A stretch of DNA of 64,000 bases from CAWBRY01 sp963791295 (GTDB taxonomy: Bacteria > Bacteroidota > Bacteroidia > Chitinophagales > Chitinophagaceae): positions 930,001 through 994,000 of the forward strand of contig CAWBRY010000004.1 of NCBI GenBank assembly GCA_963791295.1, in the 5' to 3' direction. Shown one piece after another: positions 16,774 to 26,103 of this stretch. Made by a program: the position numbers and the translations under genes. The notes under the pieces were generated by a model. It worked only from the letters and a program-made list of their open reading frames with translations, searched no databases and had not been told where the DNA came from. Positions within the stretch are counted from its first letter, which is position 1; every line of letters starts with the position of its first letter.

Positions 16774-18607
16774 AGGGTAAATAGCATTTCTTATACCATA
16801 CTTCCAGAGCAAATAAGGTCCACAACATCTTGGCTCTTTTTTCATCACCTGCATTGATTCGTTTTGCCCACAGCTCTGAAATAAAAGCGGGAGAAACATA
16901 GTGATGAACAAAAGCATCGGCAGCTAGCAAATAGGAGGCGATCATTTCCTTTAGCTCATGATCAACCCATTTCTTTAACGGAACTTCAAAACCTCTCTTT
17001 GGCTGGTGGATCAATTCAACGGGAAGGTATTTTTCAGCCAGCTTCCGTAGGAGAAATTTTGTTTGTTTGCCTTTTATCTTGAATTTGTCCGGTAACGTCG
17101 GTACATATTCCATGAGTTCCTTTGAAAGCAGCGGGCTTCTGCCTTCTAATGAATGTGCCATGGTGGCGATATCCATTTTTACCAGCAGATCGCCGGCGAG
17201 CAGGTTATCGAAATCCAGGTTCATTATCTTTTGCAGGCCGGTCAGATTCGATTGATTTATCGAATCAAAATCATTCTTCATTTCCTTTAAGACCACTTTT
17301 GCACCTTTAATATGTTTTTCAAATCCTTCAAAACTGTCAATAGTCGCTGACAAATAGGTGGAGATATTGCTTTTTCGGGCAAGGTCTGAAAGCCGGTACA
17401 CGTAATTATAAGTGCTTTTCTTATCATGCGGCACCGGAAGCACTGAATGGAATACAGATGCAGAGTTCTTGACAATAACTCCCGGATTGAAAAAGTCATA
17501 CCGGGCAAAGGGAACGTAACGCCTGTATCCCCCAAACAATTCATCACCCCCATCGCCGTTTAAAATGACCGTCAGGTATTTCTTAGCTTCCTGGCTGACG
17601 TAATAACTGGGGATCGCCGAACTATCAAAAAATGGCTCTCCGTAATTACTTAAGATCGTTTCAACATCATCAAGAAGATGTTTATAGGAAATGCGGATCT
17701 CATGATGTTTTGTATGATACCTGTCAGCAACGAGTTTAGCCAACGGCGCTTCATCGTAATCCGAATCGAAGGATACAGTAAATGTCTTTAGAGTAGCATT
17801 ATAATTTTTTGCAATCGCGCTGACTAAGCCGCTGTCAATGCCTCCGCTGAGAAACGAACCGACCTCCAAATCGGAGGATTCGACTCTCCGATGAACTGCC
17901 TGATGAAGGTATTGATCGACCTTTTGTAGAGCGGTTTCAAAATCATCGCTCGATCTTTTTTCATAGTAATCATGTATCCGCCACCATTGCGTGACCTTGG
18001 GTTCGGCGAGCTGGGCGCTTACTTCCGCATAGCAGCCTGCCGGCAATTCCCAAACGTCTTTATACGGTGTAGTCGACTTATAGAAATAGCCCAGCCTAAT
18101 AAAGTTCCGCAGGTTTTCTTCATTGATCTCTAATTTCAGCTGTCTCTGAATGGCATTCAATTCACTGGCAAAAACAAACCGGCCGCCGTGACTGTAATAG
18201 TATAGAGGTTTTTTTCCAGCTCGATCCCTGGCAAGGAACAATAGGTTTTTTTTCTTGTCATGAATTATGAAAGCAAACATGCCGTCAAACTCCTGCAGGC
18301 AGGATGGACCTATTTTTTCATATGCTCTGAGGATTGTCTCCGTATCCGAATTGGTGGTACATTGTATGCCTAGCTTTTTCCTTACTTCCCTATGATTATA
18401 AATCTCTCCATTGAAAATTATTGTAAGATCATTATGATGCATGGGCTGTCTCCCGCCAGTCAAGTCCAGGATCGCCAGCCGGTAGTGATACAGTCTGATA
18501 CTTCCATTCTCATAATTACTTTGTTCATCAGGACCCCGGTGAAAAAGATCATGGTTTAATTGAAGAAGATCGAGTGGAAAATTTACTGAGCCGGCGAGTC
18601 CGCACAT
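16766..18607 (-). CDS. asnB: AsnB-type glutamine-dependent amidotransferase (first copy)
   Basis: Class II amidotransferase of 613 residues. The N-terminal glutaminase starts with the nucleophile Cys2 (MCGLAGS) and has HRGPDEQ and FNGEIYNH; the C-terminal synthetase has the PP-loop SGGIDSG at about residue 255 and NGDGGDELFGGYRRY. In surface-glycan loci these enzymes are thought to amidate uronic acids on nucleotide sugars or glycans (WbpS-like) rather than make free asparagine; the UDP-sugar dehydrogenase in this operon supports that. It lies 4 bp after a polytopic membrane protein gene and overlaps a GT4 gene. Confidence 0.88.
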   Translation of the reverse strand: MCGLAGSVNFPLDLLQLNHDLFHRGPDEQSNYENGSIRLYHYRLAILDLTGGRQPMHHNDLTIIFNGEIYNHREVRKKLGIQCTTNSDTETILRAYEKIGPSCLQEFDGMFAFIIHDKKKNLLFLARDRAGKKPLYYYSHGGRFVFASELNAIQRQLKLEINEENLRNFIRLGYFYKSTTPYKDVWELPAGCYAEVSAQLAEPKVTQWWRIHDYYEKRSSDDFETALQKVDQYLHQAVHRRVESSDLEVGSFLSGGIDSGLVSAIAKNYNATLKTFTVSFDSDYDEAPLAKLVADRYHTKHHEIRISYKHLLDDVETILSNYGEPFFDSSAIPSYYVSQEAKKYLTVILNGDGGDELFGGYRRYVPFARYDFFNPGVIVKNSASVFHSVLPVPHDKKSTYNYVYRLSDLARKSNISTYLSATIDSFEGFEKHIKGAKVVLKEMKNDFDSINQSNLTGLQKIMNLDFDNLLAGDLLVKMDIATMAHSLEGRSPLLSKELMEYVPTLPDKFKIKGKQTKFLLRKLAEKYLPVELIHQPKRGFEVPLKKWVDHELKEMIASYLLAADAFVHHYVSPAFISELWAKRINAGDEKRAKMLWTLFALEVWYKKCYLPYA

Positions 18608-18611
18608 GTTC

Positions 18612-20015
18612 TTAAAATCTTTTGAAAGGAGGAACTACCAGTTCCAATATTTTATTAAACCATTTAGGGTAGCTTAATTTCGTGTTTTGGTACATGAGGA
18701 GGATCATCATGAGATAAAAGGGCATGCACGGTATTTTATAGCGCGATAGTGCGCCAAAATTGGCGGATGCGGTACCTACTGCCACTGCAAAAACAAATGA
18801 AAATACCATACACGCCAAAATCCGCGGATCGGAAAACGGTATAGTGAAGAATTTTCCAATACCGCGTTTAAAAATGAAATTCAGCGTCAAAACGAGAAAG
18901 ACCAGGGATTCAAATGCAGAAAACAAGACGATAGGCGAGCTGATCTCCCAAAGAAACGGTCGATAGAATGTGGCGGCGATCCCTCCCAATGCCATTAGAA
19001 CAGGATTGGACGCATCGATCTGAAAATGAGAATCTGTTTGGGTTACTTGTGCAATACTGGCATACATGGATCGCTGGTACTCGGCATTCCCTGCTATTTT
19101 ATCCAGCTGGTATTGCTGGGCGGCTTCAAAAGATGTAAAATAATTTAGCAGTAAGTAGCCAATCCCGAGGCTGATCACAAAAGTCATCACCGCAAAAATA
19201 TTCCTCAGTGTGCGGTTGCTAATGAGTTTATTAAATTCCGCAAACTGCCAGATCAATAGGCTAAGTATCAGGACCAGCAGGATATATACTTTGATAAAGA
19301 AAAGCAGGAATCCGCATACAATGATCCAAATTAAGGAAATGAATATTTTCTGTCGCCGGATAAAAACATTCAGGAAACCATAACAGATAAATCCCACGCA
19401 TCCAAAACAGATGGCATCCTTCAGCAATCCGGCACTCCAATAACAAACTCCTGGAAGAAAAAGACATGCCAGTGCTAACTCCCGGTAAAGTCGTGGGTAA
19501 AAATGCAGAAATGTCTTAAATAACCGGATGGCTCCTCCTAGTGCGAAGAAGCCAAAGACCATATTGATGCACAGATAGCTATTCCAAAATAGATAGGATG
19601 GGAGCAATGCAATTTTGGGAGGAAAGAAATTAGCTGTTGCCAACATATAGTTCCATGTGAGGTCGGCTTCATATCCATCATAATAGAAATAATCAAAAAG
19701 GGGACTCTTAAATGTCACCTTTTGTGTTTCCAGGATCAACCAGAAATTTTCCGGTTTATCTTCTATCGCAGTCCGAAGGTCCTGTGTCGCCTGGTAATAC
19801 ATTGCTGTATCACCTCCTTTAAAATAGAATTCCGTGAGCAGCGTGAATGCAAAAACACAAATCAGCTTAAAATAGAATGCACGGTAATACAGATTTTGCA
19901 TCCGCAGATCCCTATAATGGTTGGCTCTTCCCCGGACGATAAAATACATCATCACGAAGCACATGGGAAAGACCAGGAGGTCCTGACCCGAGAAGTAACT
20001 AACCAGGAAATGCAT
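18612..20015 (-). CDS. Polytopic membrane protein, candidate Wzy-like polymerase
   Basis: A 467-residue integral membrane protein with roughly ten to twelve hydrophobic segments and a large loop between about residues 60 and 120 (GGDTAMYYQATQDL). A conserved-looking stretch LPGVCYWSAGLLKDAIC sits mid-protein. The size and topology match O-antigen polymerases or GT-C proteins in glycan loci, but there is no diagnostic motif. It overlaps the upstream GT4 gene by 17 bp and is 4 bp before asnB. Function is a guess from context. Confidence 0.6.
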   Translation of the reverse strand: MHFLVSYFSGQDLLVFPMCFVMMYFIVRGRANHYRDLRMQNLYYRAFYFKLICVFAFTLLTEFYFKGGDTAMYYQATQDLRTAIEDKPENFWLILETQKVTFKSPLFDYFYYDGYEADLTWNYMLATANFFPPKIALLPSYLFWNSYLCINMVFGFFALGGAIRLFKTFLHFYPRLYRELALACLFLPGVCYWSAGLLKDAICFGCVGFICYGFLNVFIRRQKIFISLIWIIVCGFLLFFIKVYILLVLILSLLIWQFAEFNKLISNRTLRNIFAVMTFVISLGIGYLLLNYFTSFEAAQQYQLDKIAGNAEYQRSMYASIAQVTQTDSHFQIDASNPVLMALGGIAATFYRPFLWEISSPIVLFSAFESLVFLVLTLNFIFKRGIGKFFTIPFSDPRILACMVFSFVFAVAVGTASANFGALSRYKIPCMPFYLMMILLMYQNTKLSYPKWFNKILELVVPPFKRF

Positions 20016-21093
20016 GCGTATTACTTACAACCTTTCGAAAATAATCGAGATATAGATGTTTATTCGCCTCCACAGAATAAGAATTAACCACTGTTTCCCT
20101 ACCCTTCGTACCGATAGTTTTTCTCAATTCCGGCGATTCGATCAATCTGGATAATTTGTCCACCCATTCTTCTGTAGTGCTCGCCAAATAACCATTGATG
20201 CCATCGGCGATGATTTCTGTGTTGACCCCCACCGGCGAAAGGATCGACGGAATGGCCAGGGCCATATACTGCAGTCCTTTGAGTCCGCACTTTCCCTTTG
20301 CCCACTCATCGTCGGGAAGCGGCATAATACCTATGTCCATTTCCTGCAAGTCTTCTATTTCGGTTTCTTTCTTCCATCCAAGACCTTTTATTCCCAACTC
20401 TTCATTGGAATAATGCTCATCGCCGATCACCTTAAAGTAAACCCTGGAACTATATTTGTTTTTGATGACCTTCAGAGCCTCCAGGCAGGTTTCAAAATGC
20501 ACGATCGTTGAAAAAGAACCGCTCCAACCAATACACAGTTTATCTTTCTTTTCATTATAAGATGGCTTGTATTCGTCTGTATCGATCGTAGTGGGTACAA
20601 TAACGACTTCCGCATTGTATTGCCTGGCGTAATTGGCCAGGTAATCATTTCCCGCAAATATCAGGCGCGATATGCCAATGATATGTCGGGTCTTATCCGG
20701 GTTTTTCAAAAACCGGAAAACTTTGTTGTGTGCAGAGATCTGCTCAAGCCAAATGGCATCATCGTAGTCAAAAATGACCTTTGATTTTTTTGCGTATCGA
20801 CGTTCAAAATAGGCGCTACCTAACATGATCGCCTCGCGTTGAATAAAGACGATGTCATAGTCCTTTACCTTTTTCAATTCCCGGTATCGTCGGAGAAGGC
20901 CATTAACGACAATGCCCAACTTTCTGAAATAGTTACCTTTCTTATAAAAATATTTATAGTCCTTTTCCTCCAAAAGGTTTGAATAGGTATAGTCGATTCC
21001 ATTTTCAGTAAGAAAACCAAGGTATTGCTCAAAGCGAAAACGTTGTCCCGGAGCCCTATTAGGAGGATGGAGGCAAACGATCAATATTTTCAT
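19999..21093 (-). CDS. GT-B glycosyltransferase (group 1 type)
   Basis: A 364-residue glycosyltransferase. The N-terminus MKILIVCLHPPNRAPGQRF and the central DIVFIQREAIMLGS, VIFDYDDAIWL and IGWSGS segments are typical of GT4-like proteins from polysaccharide clusters. The C-terminal donor region is KCGLKGLQYMALAIPSILSPVGVNTEII, which replaces the canonical EGFG motif. It lies 5 bp after an epimerase gene. Confidence 0.82.
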   Translation of the reverse strand: MKILIVCLHPPNRAPGQRFRFEQYLGFLTENGIDYTYSNLLEEKDYKYFYKKGNYFRKLGIVVNGLLRRYRELKKVKDYDIVFIQREAIMLGSAYFERRYAKKSKVIFDYDDAIWLEQISAHNKVFRFLKNPDKTRHIIGISRLIFAGNDYLANYARQYNAEVVIVPTTIDTDEYKPSYNEKKDKLCIGWSGSFSTIVHFETCLEALKVIKNKYSSRVYFKVIGDEHYSNEELGIKGLGWKKETEIEDLQEMDIGIMPLPDDEWAKGKCGLKGLQYMALAIPSILSPVGVNTEIIADGINGYLASTTEEWVDKLSRLIESPELRKTIGTKGRETVVNSYSVEANKHLYLDYFRKVVSNTHAFPG

Positions 21094-21098
21094 ATTCT

Positions 21099-22100
21099 CT
21101 AGTTCTCCTGCCAGACCGGAGGAAGTTTCTCTTTGATTTCTATATTGTCAAATCGGGTGCTTGCCCGCGGTCCCGCCTTTTTTGCCCACTGCGCCATCTT
21201 TTCAACTCCATTTTTAAGAGTTACAAAAGAATTTTCAGAAATATTAAAGATCCTTTTGGCCTTGGAGTGGTCGGAGTAAGCATCCACTACTTCATTTCGA
21301 GCTTCGAGATGCCTGATCTCTGCCTTTAATCCCATCACTTCCATGATCGTCCTGGCCAATTCATTCACTGTATATTCCTGGTCGGCTCCTATATTGATCA
21401 CCTGGTTTTGAGCCGCAGGAATATCTACCGAATCGGCAATGTAAGGTGCCACATCTTTTATATAGCTAAATGCCCGGGTCTGGTTCCCATCTCCGAATAT
21501 CGTTAGAGGCTTACCCTGCATCACCTGGTTCATGAATATTCCGATAACGTTTCGGTAGCGGTCGCCTATATTTTGATATTCTCCATATACATTGTGCGGA
21601 CGGAATATCACATAGTTCAATCCAAACATTTCATGTGCTGATTGAAGGTCCAATTCAACTGCATACTTCGATATTCCATAGGGATCCTCAGGTTCAGGCT
21701 TTGTGTCCTCCGTCATAGGCAATTGCCCGGCGCCATAAACTGCAATTGAAGATGTAAATACAAAACACTTAATCTTATGTTTTACGCTCTCATTGATCAG
21801 GTTAATGCTGCCAACCAGGTTGTTATTATAATTGAATCTCCTAATAAAATGGCTCAAGCCTTCAGCAGCATAGGCGGCAAGATGATACACATAATCGAAT
21901 CGATGAGTATTGAATAATTTCTCTACCAGCAATTCATCATAGACTGAACCTTTTACAAACCTGGCTTTAGGGTTAACGTAGTCTTCAAAACCTCCACTCA
22001 AATCATCCAGGACAATCACATCATGTCCCCGATCTATGAGTTCATTAACGACATGAGCTCCTATAAATCCCGCTCCGCCGGTAACTAGTGATAAAGGCAT
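21099..22100 (-). CDS. NAD-dependent epimerase, GalE/WbpP-like
   Basis: A 333-residue extended SDR. The NAD motif GGAGFIGAHVV is at residues 7-17, followed by the aspartate loop VLDDLSGG, the active-site segment TSSIAVYG and YGISK (Tyr-x3-Lys). FRPHNVYGEYQN and RAFSYIKDVAPYI are family signatures of UDP-glucose and UDP-GlcNAc 4-epimerases. The substrate is not determined. Confidence 0.85.
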   Translation of the reverse strand: MPLSLVTGGAGFIGAHVVNELIDRGHDVIVLDDLSGGFEDYVNPKARFVKGSVYDELLVEKLFNTHRFDYVYHLAAYAAEGLSHFIRRFNYNNNLVGSINLINESVKHKIKCFVFTSSIAVYGAGQLPMTEDTKPEPEDPYGISKYAVELDLQSAHEMFGLNYVIFRPHNVYGEYQNIGDRYRNVIGIFMNQVMQGKPLTIFGDGNQTRAFSYIKDVAPYIADSVDIPAAQNQVINIGADQEYTVNELARTIMEVMGLKAEIRHLEARNEVVDAYSDHSKAKRIFNISENSFVTLKNGVEKMAQWAKKAGPRASTRFDNIEIKEKLPPVWQEN

Positions 22101-22134
22101 AAATTATTATTTTGAAAGTAACTAATACACAGCA

Positions 22135-23037
22135 TCACTCCTTTTGGCCTATGGCATGCCAGAACGGAGCGTGATCTGAAAAAATGATATTTTGAAGACC
22201 GGAATTTTGCATCATCATCGCAATCTCCTTTTTTGTGAAACGTTGTTCCAGTGATGTTCCGAACCGGTCCAGGGCATCATTGCTAATGACATAAAATGAG
22301 GCCTTTTCGTATGAATAAAGCGGCATGCGCGAACGGACTTTTTTTGGAATACCCAAAAAACGAAAAAAGCGAATGAGTAGAATGAAGGGCATGTAAAAAA
22401 CGATGGCTAGAAATTTGCAAACCACTTTCTTCAATCCACCTGGCATCCTGCTCACTACCCTCCGGATCAGGTTAGAAAAAGCAAAAAGAGATTTATATAC
22501 AAAACCCCGGTTGTCAAGGTCGTAATACAGGTAAGCCAGGAAATGTCCTCCCGGTTTTATTTTTTTAATGCAGGCATCCATTGCCTTTTGTGTGTCGGGT
22601 ATATGATGAAGGACACCCAGGCTAAACCCAAAATCAAAATAATCATCGGCGAAAGGGAGATTATCAATAGACGCCTTATATAACTGGACATTTGGAATAT
22701 CCTTCAACAATTGGCTGGCGGCAAATATGGCATCACTGGGATCGATGGCAGCAATGGCGCCTATTTTGCGATGAAAATATTTTGACCATCTTCCTGTACC
22801 ACATCCAAAGTCGACAGCAATCTTTTCCTTTCCGATCATTTCCGGTCGTACAATATCAAAATACGTATGGCCGATTCGCTCGATTTCGTCGTCGCTGAAC
22901 TGATTAAAGGCCATCCACTCTTCACCAAATGATTGGACTGTCTTCAGATCAATATTATTCCCTAAATCATCGTAACATTTAATCGCGTGTTGGTTTATGT
23001 CAATGATCCTTGACGGCTGTCTACTCTCTTTTATCAT
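22135..23037 (-). CDS. Class I SAM-dependent methyltransferase
   Basis: A 300-residue protein with the SAM motif I VDFGCGTGRWSKYF near residue 78, the acidic loop AIDPSDAI and the post-motif FSLGVLHHIPDT. Following the core is a hydrophobic segment (IVFYMPFILLIRFFRFLG) that may hold it to the membrane. It overlaps the preceding GT4 gene by 4 bp. The acceptor is likely a sugar or glycan carrier, inferred from context. Confidence 0.85.
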   Translation of the reverse strand: MIKESRQPSRIIDINQHAIKCYDDLGNNIDLKTVQSFGEEWMAFNQFSDDEIERIGHTYFDIVRPEMIGKEKIAVDFGCGTGRWSKYFHRKIGAIAAIDPSDAIFAASQLLKDIPNVQLYKASIDNLPFADDYFDFGFSLGVLHHIPDTQKAMDACIKKIKPGGHFLAYLYYDLDNRGFVYKSLFAFSNLIRRVVSRMPGGLKKVVCKFLAIVFYMPFILLIRFFRFLGIPKKVRSRMPLYSYEKASFYVISNDALDRFGTSLEQRFTKKEIAMMMQNSGLQNIIFSDHAPFWHAIGQKE

Positions 23038-24257
23038 AATTTCTCATAAACTCTCCGGTAGGTATCAATACCCTTTTCAAGATCATAGTATTGGTATGCT
23101 GATTCACGGATCGTTGACCTGTCAATATGCCGTTGCTCCATTAATATGGAAGCGGCCTCCTCGTACTCACTCGCATTTAATCCATTTAGCACGATTCCTG
23201 TCGCAGACTCCCTGATAATTTTGCCCGTATCGCCAATGTCATTGCAGATGATGGGAATTCCCATAGCCATTATCTCACCCTGTTTAGTTGGAGAAGATGC
23301 CTTTTTAGAATAAACGTCTTTAATAAATGATATTCCCCAATCACTAATGGATAGAAAAACAGGAACCTGATCCCGGCTCGCCGGTTGCACGATGATGTCA
23401 GCTTCAGAAATTCCTTTATTCTTCGCCACGCTAATAATTTCTTCCCTTTGGTTGTGAGTAATAAATAAAAATTTGATCGACGGAATCTTCTTTTTAATTA
23501 TCGAAAAGAATTCCAGCATTTCTTCAGTCAAATACCAACCGCCGAGGGAACCAAGGTAACACAGCACTTTATCCTCTGCTGCTAAACCTAATGCCTTGCG
23601 CGTTTCAGATTTTTTTTCTTCACCGAATTGGTGATAGTCAAAATGTTCCAGATCCACACAACAGGGTATTACGGTAACCTTATCGGATGGCACTCGGTAA
23701 GATTTAAGCAGCTCCTCCTTTCCTTTCTCGGTTAAGGAAATAATATGTGCCGCATTCCTTAGGTATTCCCTTTCTTTTTTTTTATACTTTTTATATAGGA
23801 ACCGGTAAACCGGTTTATTAATCTTCCAATGACCACTATCTACTCTCTCGTCAACCCAAAATCCCCGCATATCGAACAAAAAAGGAACATGAAAGCGGGA
23901 AAATAGCTTTAAGCCCGTTGCTGCTGCCACATAACTTCTGCAATGCACAAAATCAAACGGCTTTTGTTTTTGCAACCGGTTAGCAGTCGAATTCATTTTC
24001 CACTGATCATATATCTTTGAAAGGATGGGAGGATGGGTGCTGAAACCAATTGTTTTCCATTCAATTCCTATGCGTTCTAACAATTTCCTGACAGACTCAC
24101 CTGATTCATTAAGGCGTTCTTTTTTCTCGGCACTCAGTATGGTAAATTGATATCCTTTTTTTGTGAGTTCCCGCAGATAGGGAATTACCTGTGATTGTCC
24201 CAGGGGATCCGTCATTCCATCATACGAAATGTAAAGTATTCTCTTAGGCCTGTTCAT
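23034..24257 (-). CDS. GT4 glycosyltransferase
   Basis: A 407-residue GT-B protein from the start MNRPKRILYISYDG (ATG at 24257), which overlaps the stop of the second asnB by 14 bp. The frame is open upstream but only inside asnB. It has a typical N-terminal domain (GMTDPLGQSQVIPYL), HCRSYVAAATGL, a basic linker and the donor site VFLSISDWGISFI with PTKQGEIMAMGIPIICND. Like the GT4 at 15616-16773, it is directly coupled to an asnB gene. Confidence 0.86.
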   Translation of the reverse strand: MNRPKRILYISYDGMTDPLGQSQVIPYLRELTKKGYQFTILSAEKKERLNESGESVRKLLERIGIEWKTIGFSTHPPILSKIYDQWKMNSTANRLQKQKPFDFVHCRSYVAAATGLKLFSRFHVPFLFDMRGFWVDERVDSGHWKINKPVYRFLYKKYKKKEREYLRNAAHIISLTEKGKEELLKSYRVPSDKVTVIPCCVDLEHFDYHQFGEEKKSETRKALGLAAEDKVLCYLGSLGGWYLTEEMLEFFSIIKKKIPSIKFLFITHNQREEIISVAKNKGISEADIIVQPASRDQVPVFLSISDWGISFIKDVYSKKASSPTKQGEIMAMGIPIICNDIGDTGKIIRESATGIVLNGLNASEYEEAASILMEQRHIDRSTIRESAYQYYDLEKGIDTYRRVYEKL

Positions 24258-26103
24258 TAAAAAACCAGTGTAAGACGATGATGGCCCAAATCCGGTTATA
24301 TAAATAGTCGTTATTGCCCTGGAAATAGAGATCAACCATCTTTTTTACAGATTCATACTTTACAATACCGGCGTCTTCAATTACTGGCTTTGCACAATAT
24401 TTATCGATAAGCCATTTCAAATCGGTTTTCAACCATTTTACCAAAGGAATACTAAATCCCCATTTTGGCCGGTCCAATAATTCCTTTGGCACATAGTCAT
24501 ATAGCACCTGCTTCAACAGGTATTTCATGGTGCCGTTCTTATGGATCTTAAGGTCAGTCGAAAGATTCAAAGCAAACTCAACTATTCGATAGTCCAGTAG
24601 TGGCACTCTTGTTTCCAGGCTGTACTGCATGCTGGCCCTGTCCACTTTTACAAGCAAGTCATCTTTCAGATAGTTTTCTATATCCCAAAAGCTCGCTTGT
24701 TCACGCGGGTCCAGTTGGCGGCCATTAAAATTGTAGTTAATGGGAGATACGTCAACCTTCCGATCTATCAGGATGTTCCTCAATTCCTTTTCAGAAAAGA
24801 AATATTGGTCCTGGGAAAATAAATGGCTCTTAAAATGGGCTGACTTGTGTTTTTCGAAAAGCTTACCTGCCCTCTTGTAACGACTGCTCAGCGTTTTACT
24901 CCCTGCATGAAGGACCGGTGAGGCTAATTTCAGCAACGGGTGTTGTAGTCGTTTTGCCCATTTATAAGTATTGTATCCAAGAAAAAGCTCATCACCTCCA
25001 TCGCCACTAAGCGCCACCGTAACATATTGACGTGCCAACTTACTAACCAGCAGTGTGGGAAATGCCGAAGAATCGCAAAATGGCTCATCATAAACATTTA
25101 AAAAGCCCGGAACCATTTCCAACATCTCCTTTTGAGAAATGGGCAATTCATAATGTTCCGTTTTTAAATGTTTGGCCACTGCAGCCGCGAATGGTGCTTC
25201 ATTCACTTTTCCATCTACGACGGCAATACTGAAGGTTTTTACACGTTGACTGACCCTTGCCGCCATCGCGGTGACCAGGCTGCTATCGATTCCGCCACTC
25301 AGGAAAGTGCCAATAGGCACATCGCTCACCAATTGTTTTTGGACTGAGTCCTCTACCAGGTCATTTAGCATTTTCTTCGCAATAGACTCATCTTTAATGA
25401 TCCGGTTGGAGATCTTATCCTGCACTTTCCAAAAAGACTGCTCGCGAAATAAAATTTTGTTCTCCTTATTTACGGTAAACTCTGCCCATGATCCGGCAGA
25501 AAGTTTTATTACATCTTTATAAATGGTATTGGGATGAGCGATATACCCCATGTGCAGGAAGCCTGGCAGAATATCATAGTTGATTTCAAGGGAAGGAATA
25601 GCTTTCTTGATCACCTTTAATTCGGAAGCAAAAACCATCACATCATCTTTCATATAGAAATGAAGTGGCTTTATGCCAAGAGGATCACGGGAAAGGATCA
25701 ACTTCTTTTCAAGTGTATCCCAGATGGCGATGGCATACATGCCATTTAACCATTGAAAGCAATCAGGGCCATAGCGGGAAAACAACTCTAATATGATTTC
25801 TGTATCGCTGGTTGAATTCCACGAAAGCCCGCTCAACTTTTCATCCCTGATCTCCCGGAAATTATATACCTCGCCATTGTAGATGATAACATATCTACCA
25901 TCATGGCTGAACATGGGTTGATTGCCTGCGGCACTCAGATCAATAATAGCCAAACGCCTATGACCCAGGCCTAGATGGAAGTTTCCTGATTCCTCAAAAT
26001 ACAAACCCTGAGCATCGGGACCCCTATGCTCAACAGTTTGGGTATAAGATTGAAGTTGTTCCCGGTTGAATCGGGGAGATATGAATCCTGTTATTCCGCA
26101 CAT
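24244..26103 (-). CDS. asnB: AsnB-type glutamine-dependent amidotransferase (second copy)
   Basis: Class II amidotransferase of 619 residues. It starts with Cys2 (MCGITGF), has HRGPDAQG and YNGEVYNFREI in the glutaminase, the PP-loop SGGIDSSL near residue 268 and LSGDGGDELFLGYN in the synthetase half. It is clearly diverged from the first copy at 16766-18607, so this is not a recent duplication. Its 5' end overlaps the transglutaminase-like gene by 74 bp, and its 3' end overlaps a GT4 gene. Amidation of uronic acids in the exported glycan is inferred. Confidence 0.88.
   Translation of the reverse strand: MCGITGFISPRFNREQLQSYTQTVEHRGPDAQGLYFEESGNFHLGLGHRRLAIIDLSAAGNQPMFSHDGRYVIIYNGEVYNFREIRDEKLSGLSWNSTSDTEIILELFSRYGPDCFQWLNGMYAIAIWDTLEKKLILSRDPLGIKPLHFYMKDDVMVFASELKVIKKAIPSLEINYDILPGFLHMGYIAHPNTIYKDVIKLSAGSWAEFTVNKENKILFREQSFWKVQDKISNRIIKDESIAKKMLNDLVEDSVQKQLVSDVPIGTFLSGGIDSSLVTAMAARVSQRVKTFSIAVVDGKVNEAPFAAAVAKHLKTEHYELPISQKEMLEMVPGFLNVYDEPFCDSSAFPTLLVSKLARQYVTVALSGDGGDELFLGYNTYKWAKRLQHPLLKLASPVLHAGSKTLSSRYKRAGKLFEKHKSAHFKSHLFSQDQYFFSEKELRNILIDRKVDVSPINYNFNGRQLDPREQASFWDIENYLKDDLLVKVDRASMQYSLETRVPLLDYRIVEFALNLSTDLKIHKNGTMKYLLKQVLYDYVPKELLDRPKWGFSIPLVKWLKTDLKWLIDKYCAKPVIEDAGIVKYESVKKMVDLYFQGNNDYLYNRIWAIIVLHWFFNEQA

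Noticed and set aside
16774..16917. Longer N-terminus for the GT4 at 15616-16773
   Set aside because: The extra 48 codons overlap asnB and do not resemble a glycosyltransferase; the ATG at 16773 fits the family start.
16766..26103. AsnB proteins as ordinary asparagine biosynthesis enzymes
   Set aside because: Two diverged copies coupled to glycosyltransferase genes in a glycan operon make a polysaccharide role much more likely, although activity on aspartate cannot be excluded.
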